Assembly: GCA_037043235.1 (NCBI GenBank)
Contig: JAWRVZ010000048.1
Coordinates: 2,734,001-2,798,000 of the forward strand
From: Rhodeus uyekii
Lineage: Eukaryota > Chordata > Actinopteri > Cypriniformes > Acheilognathidae
Direction of reading: 5' to 3'
DNA: 64,000 nucleotides
The notes under the pieces were generated by a model that had not been told where the DNA came from, made no database searches, and saw only the letters and a list, made by a program, of their open reading frames with translations. The position numbers and the translations under genes were made by a program. This document shows positions 21,691 through 34,231 of this stretch, piece after piece; the first letter of the stretch is position 1; the number at the start of each line of letters is the position of its first letter.

Positions 21691-24600
21691 ATAAAGTCTC
21701 TCCGCTAAAGCAGATCATAAATGTTGCACTTCTGAGAACTTGAATGCATTTATCTTCTTTTAAAGCCGTTGCAGGTGTGCTTATTTGAACACATTCATTG
21801 AACCCAGTGTGGTATGAATAACATTAAATTGATTCATTTAAATCATTTAAACTAAAATCATCCCTAAGGGGCATTCTCAAATAACCTTGAGCAAGAAAAG
21901 CTTAAACTCTAATTAGCTGAAAAGGCTTATAATCTGTCCATTAATTAATTGCATTTTATCCTGTACTGATTGTTATACATTGCTTATTTTATTTTTTGAT
22001 GAATGCTTAATTGCATACAGCTATGGATTCAAAATATGTATCATATTATTATTATTGGTTTTATTATTATTATTATTATTATATATTTGAATGTATAGCT
22101 GTTTGCAATTTAATAGCATTTATAACGTTTGAGATATGGTAATTGTAATTAAAATGAACTTTTCATGTTATTGTGACTTTATATCTCACAATATGGTTTT
22201 GTTTCATTTCCTTTAAAAAAAAAACATATAACAAATTAAAAATCCATTTTTAAATGCTCTTAATGATGTGTAATGTTGATTCATTTGTCCATGTGCCGTG
22301 AGATGCAGAACATAATTAAATATTTAAATTATTCTGCATGCTATGCATTTGTTTTTTTAACGTTTATTTATTTGTTATTGTAATAGAATTGTTTAGATTG
22401 TGGGATGAGGAGGTCTGTTCTTCCAACCCAGATTTTTCGGTTTCCAGTCTACTGGAAATTCTAGTCAAATTAGAAGCACATGCATCTCCTCCAGTACGGC
22501 CATATAGATAATTTGTGATTTATTTTTATCATGCATGAAACAGAGAGAGAGAGAGATTAGGGGATGAAATCAAAGCCGCACAACTTGTGATGGCCACCAA
22601 ACGAGACTCTCAACCCTTGAGCCGATCCACAGTGTGCAGGACTTAAAAGTGTTTTCCTACCTTTCAACATCAGTGAACACAGATAATTAGTGTCACAGCT
22701 GGAGCGCTGGCCCTGTTTGATGATGCAATAAGATAAACGGCCAAAGATTTATTTGCCAGTGCTGCCATGGGAATCAGTGCTATCGTGTTATCCAATCATC
22801 TTGTGTCTTTTCAAAGATCTCTGTAGGGGACGCACATGATAAGACCATCTTATTAAACCCAGAGCAACCGTTTCAGACCTCCACACATCTTAGAACCAAG
22901 CCCCTAAACAAAAGTGCTTCTCATGTTGTTCTCTCTTTTATGCTTATGTTTTGACATTCTGACCATCATGCTAACAGAATAAGGCTTGCGTGCTTTTGAA
23001 AGTAGCATACTAAGTTTGAGATACACAGCAAAACTTTTTGTGTGTAGTGACACATGCCATGAGCATCGGTTGTTATGAAAGCTTTAGTATGGATGTATAT
23101 AGGTGCATCACTTTGACACATATGAGCATCCCTATATTTATCTCTTAAAAGCGGTTCTCTACAGCTGGGATTTGCGATGCATATTTAAAGACATGGCATG
23201 AGGATTTGCGCAGAAAGAAACCTGAAGCATTGGAATAGAAAGGTCCCGCCGGGTGGGCGCTGTGGGGGGCCCCCCCAAACAGTAGGGGAGCCTCCAAGTG
23301 TTGAATTCAAACGAGCATGTATTAAAATTAATTTACAATTCGGTGAACATTGGTGAGGGCTGACTATTTGGAAAATATATATTGAAACAAGGAGACATGC
23401 ATGCAAGAAAGCAAATAGAAATATCCTAGCGGCGTTTACGGATCTCCTCAGTTCTGCTTCCAAAGAAGCTTGCTGCAACTGAAGAAAAGTACAGAGAGCT
23501 TGTGCTGTAACAAGTGTAGCCCCTGCCGAAATATCCAGCAATGCTGGTCGCCAGCACAAGGAATGTTTTGCACGCTGGGAACAGCATGGGATACGTGTTT
23601 GCTGGTGGACTAGCATATGTGGTCTTCTGACTGCTGGTATGATCCCAGACCGCAACAAAACTTCCCGATGTGTTACATACCACATGTCTTAGTGTGTGTC
23701 CGTAGTTAAATGCACTTTAATTTTTTAAGTTCAATACATTATTTAATGAAGAAAAATAGATCTTGCTAGTTACATATTTCCTTGTACACAGGGAAATCCT
23801 GCAAAAAATCACTGCAAAAGGTGTAATGTGGTCCCAAACTAAAGAGAGTAAAAGAAGCAGCAATGTTGCAGTTTGTGAATAGATGATTGAGCATGAGCCA
23901 TATGTGGTGAAGTAGAATCACTGAAGATGAGAGAAACATCGAGAGAGCAGATGAACGAAGACAACTCCAACTCAGTCACACAGCCTTAGATGAAATCAAC
24001 TGCAAGCCAACAATTAAACACCTAAAAAAACAGAATTAAGTCACTTAATACAAACCATATGGGACAGGAACAAAGTTTAAGTTATTCATATGTTTAAATG
24101 ATGAGAATTAACATGTATGGGAATACATTTTGTCATGAAATACTGCATTTTATGTTATTCACCTCCCCTTCGAACATTGACAAAGACAACAGCTTGAGTG
24201 TCTCTGTTACAAAAAAAACCAAAATGGTTTGCGTTCACGTGTGAATTTCCTGAGACTGTTGAGTCTGTCATATGCTCACATGCCCTATTAGAAGCTTCAC
24301 TGCATCCTCTAGCGAAGCCCTCTGACTGATACGGACTCACAGTGAATAACTGCCCATGTATAAAAGGAATTATATTATACGTGTTTACCGCAAGGGCTGA
24401 GGGCATCATTCGGGACATAGTGCACTGTGTCAAGTATTGCAAATTACTCTATGAACAGGCCTCCTTCATCCTGCTTCTGCTACGCCCCTGATCTGAAGAA
24501 AAAAAAAACCAAAGAAAGGAACCTTAGGCCTACAATAAGTTCACACTAAACTGCTTATTGAGCCTATGTGGCTAGACTTCTGTTTTTAAAACCATTTATA

Positions 24601-25396
24601 GACAGCACAAAAAAGAGCAACAGGATATGGAATCATCATGCTGTGCAATGTCCTCACACAACCCTACATCATTAGAACGTCTGAGTTGTTCCTTTTCACC
24701 TTGCTTTCTACAAAATAGCACTGAATTGGAAGACAAACATGGCATAAACAATAAACCGCATTCCCTGTAGAGAGCCAGAAGCTCTTAAGGTTTCCATGCT
24801 AAGCAAAGCTAATAAACATTAGATAAATTCACAGTCCCCCCCCCCCCATTTCAGACTTTCTCATACTTGCATATAAAAATTGAAACCGTATTTCTTCAAA
24901 CAAGCCAGTAATATGTTTCAAGCACAGTACAAACAAGGCTATAAACCAATGATATTCAGCTCCTGTAACTCACTGCACCTCAGCTCCACGTGTTTCGTCA
25001 CGGACGGCAATAATTAATCACCAGATGTGATGTAAACATGATATTCATGTTTCATATTCACTGTAGCTTGGAAAATCTATTTCTGTGATTTTAGGCACCC
25101 ATGGGGTGCGCATTGTTGCAAAAATAAATAAATAAATAAACCTTTAGTGTCATAAAACATCTCATTCCCCTCAATCAGCAATAAATGTCATTCCTTGGAA
25201 AAACCATTCCAGCTACACAACATGTACTGTATAAGAATAAGCCTCTTAAAAAGACGTGTGCACTGAGGTCTTAATAAGAGATGCTGTTGTTGCAGTAATT
25301 ATGTGCTCTATTTTCAAACATCCCTTTAAGCGTTTGATTAGTCTGTTTTAATTTCTCATTCATTTTTATCATGGTGCACAGAAATTTGTAAGGATG
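21691..25396. other. Mostly AT-rich noncoding DNA with simple repeats
   Basis: Contains an (ATT)n stretch near 22047-22083, a GA tract near 22540-22556 and a 12-C tract (24836-24847). A minus-strand ORF of 166 codons at 23185-23685 overlaps CTGCTGG/CCAGCA-rich repetitive sequence (23535-23645) and shows no recognisable domain; I do not call it a gene. Nothing else is recognised. Confidence 0.5.
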
Positions 25397-25576
25397 TACA
25401 GTGATGCCTCGAGATACGAGCATAATCTGTTCCAGGGCGGAGCTCGTAACTCGAATTACTCGTATCTAGAATCATATTTTTCCATAAGAAATAATAGAAA
25501 ATAAATTAATCCGTACTAGATCCGTAACTATGGAAAAAAAAACATTACATTACGATAAAACATTTTATTGGTTTAG

Positions 25577-25603
25577 ACACACACACACACACACACACAC
25601 ACA
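25577..25603. repeat. (CA)n microsatellite
   Basis: About 13 uninterrupted AC units. Confidence 0.95.
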
Positions 25604-25616
25604 ATTATAGTAAATG

Positions 25617-25925
25617 TATACTGTAACAATGTTCTTTGTTCAGGGAGGAAGGAGTCGGGAACCGGTGATGTTTAACAAACTTTAATGACCAAATAAAACA
25701 TAAATAAATTATGTCCTCACGGACAACTGCCACTCACACAAACACAACATAAACCCAGCCCTGGTCCTCTCTCGTCCTTCACTGTCGTCGCTCCTCCTTT
25801 TATGCCTCCGCTCCTCCGTGAGACTCGAGACCGGTGGCTCGCAGGTGACGCTCATTATCAATCACGCCACCGGCTCTCGTGACGCTCTCATGGTCCCTTG
25901 ACCCCGTCCTGCTCGCCGCATATAC
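25617..25925 (-). mobile_element. Solo LTR with 5-bp target duplication
   Basis: A 299-bp unit (25622-25920) begins TGTAACAATG, ends GCTCGCCGCA, and so has TG...CA termini. It is flanked by perfect direct repeats TATAC (25617-25621 and 25921-25925). On the minus strand a TATA-like CATAAAAGG (around 25797-25805) and a later ATTAAA signal fit the promoter-R-polyA order of an LTR; orientation is inferred from these. No internal retroelement sequence remains, as expected after LTR-LTR recombination. The superfamily (for example Ty3-like) cannot be fixed from the LTR alone. Confidence 0.8.
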
Positions 25926-26250
25926 AGTATAGATTTGTGTGATATCAAATACAATGTTGTTTTAATCATAGGATTTTAGACCGTAGCGGCAGGTGTGGAG
26001 GAGGGAGGGAGGTGGTTGGTACGCAGACACTTGGTTCCGTATCGTACCTTACACGAACACTACGTAACTTATGTAAACTTAAATTAACAGCTGAATTTGG
26101 CGTATGCATTTTTTTTTTTACTTTCCTATTTTATATGATCTTTCTGCTCTTTTCCATTTGTTTTCTTGCCTTTTTTTCGCCTGACTACCCTGACTTTCAC
26201 ATGACGCAGACCTTTTAACAAAATTCCAATCGAGGGAGATTTGTTTCTGT

Positions 26251-27397
26251 GTTGCTTTACAAATGAGTAAGACACATGTCGTCAACAAGCGCTAAAGCAC
26301 GACCAGTAAACTATTTACTGTAAAACATGGGAATGGGTTACAATTCTTCGAACTGGAGAGGCTGCTCACTGCAAAGCCAGTGGGTGGAGCAGAACTTGAT
26401 ACCCCCCTCCCTCACAGACAAAGACAAGCTCCACCCATTATGTCCAGAGGGTGGGATCTGGAGATCATTTAAAGTGAAGTGTGGCATTTTGTACTAAACA
26501 GAGCTATTAAGATTTTTCTCAAAAAGGTTTTATCTCCTTCTGCCACTGGCTGACCAAATAATCTCACTATGAACTCATAACATTAGACAAGCTGATGTTA
26601 CAAATGTCTTGCTTAAGGTAAAAATACACACTGCCTTTAAATATTATATAGTGCTGAAGATTTATGAATAGTATCAGTGAAACTTTTTTTATTTTTTAAA
26701 TTGATGCTTTTACTATCAACAGTGGCAGTAAAGACTGGAATTAAATGTATATTTAATGTATCTGTTTCCACATTAAAAATGAAATAAAAATAAATATAAA
26801 ACATAAATATTTAATAAATAGGGAAATATTTAAGTAGAGATGCTGAAAATTCAGTTTTCACAGGAAAAAAAATAAACATTAGAAAAATATTAAAGTAGAA
26901 ATCAGTTATGATAATTCTTATCAAACAAATATTTAAAAAAAACATTTAAAAAATCATCTCACGGCCAGTAGACAGTGTTTTTATTTGGATAAAACCTTAG
27001 ATTTAACTAAGAAAAGGGAAAAAAGAGAAAAGCTGGCAAACACACACAAAATAAGAAATGAAGATGAGATAAACTGAACTTAAGTGGGTGAATGTGATTT
27101 GTAAACCAAATTTGTGATCTGGGAGAGTTGCTGTGTCCAATATGATCAAGTTATTTATGGATGTGCATTTCAGTTGTAGTCTTCATATGAGGAAAAAACA
27201 AACAATGGCATCACTATTGGGAGACACATCACTGAATAATGTAATTATAAGTAGTTCACTACCTATTGTTTGTCTGCCGGCACTGATCCACTGCCCCATC
27301 AAATCTTGCAAGTTCACCTAATTCAAACCAGGGCAAATTATAGATTTCAAACAAGTGATGAAAATTAAGATTCTCTCAATCGCCTGTATGTGGTCGC

Positions 27398-27433
<36 letters not shown>

Positions 27434-28374
27434 TTCTTCATCATCAATCAATCATCCCATCCTTGTGTAGTGTAACCACTGGGATCCCAGGCACTGCAAT
27501 TAGGCTTTCAATTAATTCAAGCATACTCAACACAAAACAAAAAAAGCCACCAAGCATCCTCGAATGAGTGTCAAACGTTCCTCTTCTAATTGATATTTTA
27601 TGAAGTTGTAGGCAAATCCTTGAACAACCAGAACTAACACTGAAGTTCTCCTGAGTTGAACACATTATATAAAACATCTCGAGCGAAGGCCCTATTATTT
27701 GGCGTTTCTGCAAGAGCCTCCCACATGCATCACATTGATTCATCTCCTGAGTCATTATCGAAATCACTTTAGTTGGCTTTTTTGACAAGCCTCAGTGATT
27801 GGCGCTAATGAACATGGCACATCGAAGATACATCAAAGACGGAAAAAGGCTGGTTTTATGGTGTGTAGAGGATGTTGCCTGGATGTTAGTGACTGGTTTG
27901 GAAATGGGTTAGTTCATTTGAGTCTCTAAATGATGGAAGTTTAGGGAGAGTTGCATTAGTCAGGTTCGTGATTTTGTCATGGTCTATTTGTGCATATCTG
28001 AATACAAGTCATCATTTTTTTTAGATGTTCTAGAAAAATGCATCTAAACCATTTCTAACATGACTAGTCAGCTGTGTGTTATCCAGATCACAGTTGTGCA
28101 TTACGACTATTCATGAGTGGTGACTTTAAGGTTGTTACCTATTGATCATTCTAATTGTTAGCACTTAAAATAGTGTATTTGATATTGCATATTTTTCTAT
28201 GCAACAAGGCAAAACAACCTTAGTACTGTTAGCACTCTTTGGTGCTGTGTGCGATGCAGAACAATGAGGAGGATATGTTACATTCAAAACCGATAAACAA
28301 AAGACTTTAAATATCAGCACTTTTAGCACAAACCAAGGAGGAGGAAGCCGACCATCCACAAAGTCATGACAACA
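26251..28374. other. AT-rich noncoding DNA, nothing recognised
   Basis: Contains an (AAT)n microsatellite at 27398-27427. Short ORFs are uncharacterised; the minus ORF at 27444-27788 (114 codons) has no recognisable motif. Confidence 0.5.
27398..27427. repeat. (TAA)n microsatellite
   Basis: About 10 trinucleotide units. Confidence 0.9.
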
Positions 28375-28555
28375 TCAATTACCGACAAAGACAAAGGAAT
28401 ATGAGAGGGTATATATAACAAGAGGAGATTGGGCACACCTGACTATACTAACAAGGTATGTGATTAACAAGACAGGTGTAGGAAGGGCATGGAAGGATAC
28501 ACAGATGGGACCCGGAAGTGAAACAACACGACCAGACTGTGACACTATGTACACT
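28375..28555 (-). repeat. Possible unclassified interspersed repeat (TGTCACAGTC end)
   Basis: Read on the minus strand it begins TGTCACAGTCTGG, which resembles a frequent fish repeat terminus. The other end is not defined. Confidence 0.3.
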
Positions 28556-28851
28556 AAGTACACTATGAACAATCTAGCACACCACAGAAACCACACCCCC
28601 ACAACTGTATTGCAGATGAATTGATTTGATTGATTGTATTGATGATAGAACATTATTCGGACCACATATAAATGCAATAATAGAACAATGTAGTATTCAT
28701 CTAGAAATGTAAACTAGTGCTAACAAACAAGACAGACAAAACAACCTGGCAGCTCCATAGCAATGCACTGAAAACAACTCTGAATGTTATTACCTGCTAG
28801 AAAAACTCAGTTTTCAAATGAAGGTAGTTATTATTATGGAACAACAAAATC

Positions 28852-29404
28852 TAAAACTACATGGCCCTGTGTGAAAAAGGGAACCTAATAACTGGTTTGG
28901 CCCTTAGCCGCAACAACTGCAATCAAGCGTTTGTGATAACTTGCAATAGATCTTTTACAGCTGTGGACGAATTTTGGCCCACTCGTCTTTGCAGAATTGT
29001 TAGAATTCAACCACATTGGAAGGATTTTGAGCATTAACTGCCTTTAGGGTCATGCCACTGCATCTCAATGGGATTCAGGTCAGGACTTGTACCAGGCCAG
29101 TCCAAAGTCTTCATTTTGTTTATTGTCAGCCATTCAGAGGTGGATTTGCTGGTGTGTGTTGAATCATTGACCTGCTGCAGAAGCTAAGTTTGCTTCACCT
29201 TGAGGTCTCAAACAGATGGCCGGACATTCTCCTTCAAACTTTTTTGGTAGACAACTAAATTAATGGTGCCATTTGTCACATCAAATCTTTCTGTTCCTTA
29301 AGCAGCAAAACACCCTCAGATTATCACATTACCACCACCATATTTTACTGTTGGTATGATGTTCTTTTTCTGACATGTAGTGTTGATTTTATACCAGATA
29401 ATGA

Positions 29405-29479
<75 letters not shown>

Positions 29480-29968
29480 TTTGTCTTGTCTAAAATCTTC
29501 TGTCTTGTCAGTATTTTCCCAAAGGTATTGGGAATCAAGATGTTTTCTGGTAAATCTGAGACGAGCCTTAATGTTCTTTATGTTCAGCTGTGGTTTTCGT
29601 CGTGGAACTCTGCAATGCAGGCCATTTTTGCCTAGTCTCTTACTCCTGGTTGAGTCATGAACACTATGCTTAACTGAGACAAGTGAGGCCTGCAGTTCTC
29701 TGGATGTCATTGTGGGGTCTTTTGTCGCTGCACTCTTGGGGTAATTTTGGTTGGCCGGCCACTCATGGGAAGGTTCGCCCCTGTTCCATGTTTTTTATTT
29801 TGTTTTCCCTTAATAGTAATAACCTTCATCATAAACAATGCATTTTTTATTTACTTTTTATCTTTAGCTAATATTCAACTTTTTTTCAGGATCTGAAATA
29901 TTTAATGGCCAAAACATGCCCAAAAATAAGAAATCAGGAAAGGGCAAACTCTTTTTCACACCACTGTA
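28852..29968 (-). pseudogene. Tc1-like transposon remnant, transposase on minus strand, with (CA)n expansion
   Basis: The ends are imperfect inverted repeats sharing a GTGTGAAAAAG motif: left CCCTGTGTGAAAAAGGG, and right, read inward, CAGTGGTGTGAAAAAGAG followed by TA. The minus strand encodes a broken Tc1-type DDE transposase. The best open block (29345-29710) includes ELQASLVSVKHSVHDSTRSK and RLGKNGLHCRVPRRKP, blocks that join the DNA-binding and catalytic domains in Tc1 proteins. The first catalytic-core segment is replaced by a (TG)n-encoded Cys-Val run. Downstream, TVKYGGGNVI-like sequence survives before stops. The N-terminal region is deleted relative to a full element. Confidence 0.8.
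29406..29477. repeat. (CA)36 microsatellite inside Tc1 remnant
   Basis: 72 bp of uninterrupted CA repeats occupying the place of the transposase catalytic-core coding sequence. Confidence 0.97.
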
Positions 29969-30718
29969 TAATCTAAATGTTTTCTTTGTTATTCCGAAGA
30001 TTTTTCCTCATAATTTGAATCGCTTTAGGGGGAACCGAGGTAAGTAAATGCATTTTAACCTGGGATGTACTTCATTTACATTTTTTCTCCCTGAAATTGT
30101 GCTGTGATCACAGAGTAGGAACATAGATTGATACATGTTCTCTCCATGTGCCTACAGGAAAATGTGTAAAACAGGTTGGATTGAGTAAAAAAATGATTGA
30201 TTTGATCCAGGACTCTTGTGTCACCGCAGTGTTCTTTACTCTCAGTAACGTTTATACGGTGTAGTTTTCATGCGCGCGTTTACGTCATTTGTCATATTAG
30301 TCTCTGATTTGAGCTGTATGCAGATTGTTCACACCTGCTTATGTCTGCTTTTTGCATTTACCAGGAACTTTGATTTATTATTTAATGTTTCATTCATACA
30401 CCATGAACATTAGTTCATGTCGTAACACAGTGGTTTTTAAGAATCTTTATATTTTCGGTCACATGGGAAATTTTTCCCAGACACCGTGAGGAGCAAACTG
30501 ATGGATTGCTGTGAGATACTTGCTGGTACACGCTCCAAAACTATAAGTCTTGAAACGGAATGTGGTTGTTGTGAGACTAACGTACTACACAGCTATTTAC
30601 CTTTGATTTATTTTGAATATAGACTCTGCTGAAATCAGCATGCATTGTTTGGTATGCTGGTTGCACAATGCTCCTTCACTCGTCTAAACAGAAAGATGTC
30701 CTAGTCTATTGATCCATC
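29969..30718. other. Noncoding DNA, nothing recognised
   Basis: AT-rich, with no repeat family or gene recognised. Confidence 0.55.
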
Positions 30719-30990
30719 CCCAAATATACCTAACTACCAACAAATGTATTTGTTTATCTGTACAACATCCATCCATCCTTCCATCCATCCATCCATCTAT
30801 TAATTTATCCACCAACATACCTAACTACCTCTCAATTTATTTGTTTATCTGTCCAAATAGCCATCCATCCATCAACATACCTAACTACCTATCCATTACG
30901 TATCCATTTATTAATTTCTCTATCCAGACATTCATCCATACATCCACCCACCTTCCTGTCTATCTTTTTGTTTGGTTTTCTTTGCATCTA
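30719..30990 (+). repeat. Degenerate (ATCC)n minisatellite with higher-order units
   Basis: At least three imperfect units share ACATACCTAACTACC and TTTATTTGTTTATCTGT, separated by CCATCCATCC tracts (units begin near 30720, 30809 and 30873). The 118-codon ORF through it is a product of the repeat. Confidence 0.8.
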
Positions 30991-32277
30991 ACTATTCCCA
31001 TCCCATTAAATTGTACTATGTGCAAACAGCTGGAAAATACCAAACTAATCAATATGTACAATTGAGCCTACTAGCAAATTTGAAAGAAGAAAAATGAGTA
31101 TTAAAATCAGCTCTATCCCACCGTTAAGAAGTGAAGTGCTTCATTATAAGTCTCCTAGCTGTCAACTTGAAGGTGACGCCACGGTTTTAACTTTGTTTCT
31201 CTGCCGATTCGATTGGTTTGTAAGTCTTTGATTGTATGGAAAGCGATATTTAACATATTTACGTGGTCTCTTGATCAAAGCACCTCAAAAAAACAAAAAG
31301 CAATGTGGCATTTTTCCTAGTGCAGTGTCATCAGTTTCCTTGCAGAGAAAGTGGTTGCACCCAACAGAGATGTGGCAATTAAAGTAACCCGGACAGCTTC
31401 AGCCAGCTAGTTAACTTTATGTTTGCCGTGGGGGGTGAAGCCTGCAGTAGCTATTCCACAAAGCTTGCTAATAATTTAATCACCATCTTAACTTGCTAAC
31501 AGCTGTTGATGGATGATGCGTGGCACATGAGGACTCTTCATTAGACGTGCTGCGTAGGAGGTTCAACCATTGAGTGTCGGCAAAGTCAAACTACCGCACA
31601 GCACCAATCAGTATTACCTGGCAGCTCCTGGGAAGCCAGAGAATATTAAAAAAAACACCTGAATTAGCTGCCGCAGCAGTTTGACACACAGCTGCATTGT
31701 GGGAAACGCCAAGTTTCTGCATTGAATTACATCTCTGAGAGCTGATGCACGTCCACATTTATTTGAAAAAAATATTTATTTTTATTTCTGCAAACTCAGC
31801 TGAATTATACACACATTAGGACATCATGCCCATTATATATGTTAATCAAAACAATTATGGTTTTATTCTTCCGATAAGACATGAAAAACTTAGCTCAGCT
31901 CACAGGTGAGAAGTTGAAAGTAGATTTTTAGGATTGTTTTTGCCAAGGGAACATAATAATCTAACGCTTAGGAAAGGTTTCTTCATCACTCGGTCTTCAC
32001 TGTGCTAAATAATAGCATTTTTAGTTCATGAAATTCAATAGCTGCATCTTATCTACAAGTTGTAACTATTTTAATGTCTCTAGTACACAATTCACTCAGA
32101 TGAAATTGTGGAATACACAATGGCAGTACAGCACTTCAGAAAGTGACATGTAAGGCTCCAAATTACAGCTGTATTGTAGTTCACATCCTTTCACATTTTA
32201 AAACTCAATTATAAGTTTACAAGGAAATGTGGCTAGCCACTTTTCAGTTTTCTGGCTTAAATTACTTGTTTGACTTG
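30991..32277. other. Noncoding DNA, nothing recognised
   Basis: AT-rich, without an assigned feature. Confidence 0.55.
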
Positions 32278-32306
32278 GTGTGTGCGTGTGTGTGTGTGTG
32301 TGTGTG
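32278..32306. repeat. (TG)n microsatellite
   Basis: TG alternation with a single early C interruption. Confidence 0.9.
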
Positions 32307-32418
32307 CTACATTGTAGTGTAAGTACCTTTTTAGATATCAAGTACTTTGTATTCTTTATACTGATATGCACATGACTGTAACACAAATGTCAAGTAATAT
32401 AGATATGAGCTATGTACG

Positions 32419-33050
32419 TGGGCCACTTGATTATACACCTGTTGAACTGCTCGTTAATGCAAATATCACTACATTTAAGCATGTAGATATGGTCAAGAGG
32501 ATCTACTGAAGCTCAAAGTGAGCATTTGAAGGGGGAATATTTACTTTGGAATTACTTACATGTACTGGGATTTTCACGCACAACCATCTCTAGAGTTTAA
32601 ATGGTCTGAAATAGAGAAACCATCTCTGAACACTCAACTCGCCCAACCTCAGCAGCAGAGGAACATTGATGCCACTCCTGGGAGCTAAGAACACCAAAGG
32701 GCTGTAGTTCACACATGCTCACCAAAACTGGACTACAGACGATTTTTGATTTCTGCCGTGACATTCAGATGGTTGGGTTAGAATTTGGCGTAAACCATCC
32801 TGCATTATTTCAACAGTCAGGCTGGTAGTGGTGGTGTGATGGTGTGTGGGATATTTTCTTTGCTCACTTTGAGCTCCTTGGTACCAACTGAGCACAGCCA
32901 AATTGAGTATTGAAGCTGACCACATCCATCCCTTTATGACAGAGCACCATCTTCTGATGTCTACTTCCATCAGGATAATGCATCATGTCACAAAGCTCAA
33001 ATCCTCTCAAAACGGTTTCTTGAACATGGAAAATTAAGAAAGTTCATGAG
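32419..33050 (+). pseudogene. Tc1-like transposon remnant, transposase on plus strand, internally deleted
   Basis: It starts with a decayed terminal repeat (GGCCACTTGATTATACACCT, then ACTGCTCGTTAATGC). Plus-strand blocks follow that resemble a Tc1 transposase: CTGGGATTTTCACGCACAAC (DNA-binding domain), GGAGCTAAGAACA, TCACCAAAACTGGACTACAG, ATTTGGCG and TGGTGGTGTGATGGTGTG, then the core segment to TTTCTTGAACATGG (33018-33031). Large internal and 3' deletions and multiple stops make it non-functional. It is close to the family of the minus-strand remnant at 19360-20300. Confidence 0.78.
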
Positions 33051-33982
33051 AAAAGGTGATCCAACTCAAACATATGGTTTCCCATGTATGCATGGAGGGA
33101 GGTATTCACATCACTCATGCAGCAGAGGTCTCCAGCATGCAAAGACTATCCCCCAAAAATTCTCACTTAATGAGACACAAAGGGCTTTACCCCGCCATCG
33201 AGAATACATCATGCATGCTAATCAGCTCCTTTGATGATCTAACAACATTTTTTTATCTCTTCTTTTCTTTTCCATCCTCCCCAACTCTTCCCATCTCTCT
33301 TGGCCTCTTTTGAAAAAACAACCAGACGCTTTTTCTCACATCACTCATTCCAGAAGCAGCATGTTATGCATTGATTAGAACATTGACGAGTTACAAGATT
33401 ATGTCGACAGTTAACCAAGCCATCGATCTATGCTTAATCGCACAAGCGTTTCTGTTCTATGTTTCTTTTTGCATATTCCAGAAAGGACCACCTATGGTTA
33501 CATTTAAAAATAGATGTGTAAATACATTATTCCTTCCAGTCTGTTGCTTGCAATGCCAAGGTCAGGATCCCCAAAGAATGCCCATACTGATCAAATGAAT
33601 ACTCTGAATACACTTTAAAACATCTGCCAAATTAATAAATGTAAAAGTAGATGCTCTGTGCAATCCATGCTGGGACATTGGCAGGCATGTAAATCGATGA
33701 TCTTGAGATGACCACATGTCTTCCACCTGTTAACGGAAATACCTGCATGTGGTGGAAAGTTCGGATCCACAGGAAGCCACAGATGGAGGTTACGACTATG
33801 GTGTAGGAAAGCTGCAGAACAAGTTAGACTCGCACGTATGTAACAATTATGTTGCTTGCGTTGTACAATTTTATGGACCATGAGTTGTTTATATTTATTT
33901 TGCTGCATTGAAACGGCACTGTTCATTATCGTCTTTTAATCATATGCTCTCTAACTGCATGTGGACGTGCTGAATAAAACAT
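33051..33982. other. Noncoding DNA, nothing recognised
   Basis: Short ORFs only (60-103 codons), none recognisable. Confidence 0.5.
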
Positions 33983-34231
33983 TCACAAGACAGACTGTGC
34001 ATTAGGAGTGCTGCTGCTCATTATACGAGCTGCATTTCTTGAGCATGTGTCACATTTCCCAGAATAGATGGCATAATTGCCATTGCGTAAGGATGGGCAG
34101 GCTAGGCAGCAGGGCACTCCTTGTAGTTCTGCTGTGCAGGGCTGCTCTCTGACACAATCTTCGAGAGAATTGGGGCCGTAATCGCAGCTGAGGAATGCAG
34201 CAGTACGGGGCAAGCTGTTAAGAGGGGTCAC
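33983..34231 (-). CDS. Uncharacterised cysteine-rich ORF, possible exon
   Basis: An 82-codon minus-strand ORF. Eight cysteines fall within about 50 residues (order C, C, C, CC, C, C, C), in a segment that includes EDCVREQPC and GKCDTCSRN. This density recalls disulphide-rich extracellular modules, but I recognise no family. A fair splice acceptor (CTGCATTCCTCAG on the minus strand) precedes the cysteine-rich part, so a terminal exon is conceivable. No matching upstream exon was found, and the ATG may be irrelevant. It could equally be chance or decayed repeat sequence. Confidence 0.2.
   Translation of the reverse strand: MTPLNSLPRTAAFLSCDYGPNSLEDCVREQPCTAELQGVPCCLACPSLRNGNYAIYSGKCDTCSRNAARIMSSSTPNAQSVL

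Larger units (their letters stand above)
25399..26250. mobile_element. Pogo-like DNA element, family Y, left part, interrupted by a solo LTR
   Basis: The left end CAGTGATGCCTCGAGATACG follows TA (25397-25398), with internal ACTCGTATCT motifs as in the 11.1-11.8 kb copy. The segment 26035-26245 aligns with 11101-11325. Homology fades after about 26250, so the right end is lost or deleted. A (CA)n tract (25577-25603) and a solo LTR (25622-25920) lie inside. Confidence 0.7.

Noticed and set aside
29406..29477. CRISPR-like or regulatory array
   Set aside because: It is a plain dinucleotide microsatellite with no spacers; no CRISPR array exists in the window.
30709..31065. 118-codon plus-strand ORF
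   Set aside because: It reads through the ATCC minisatellite and gives a Pro/Ser/Ile/His-rich repeat peptide.
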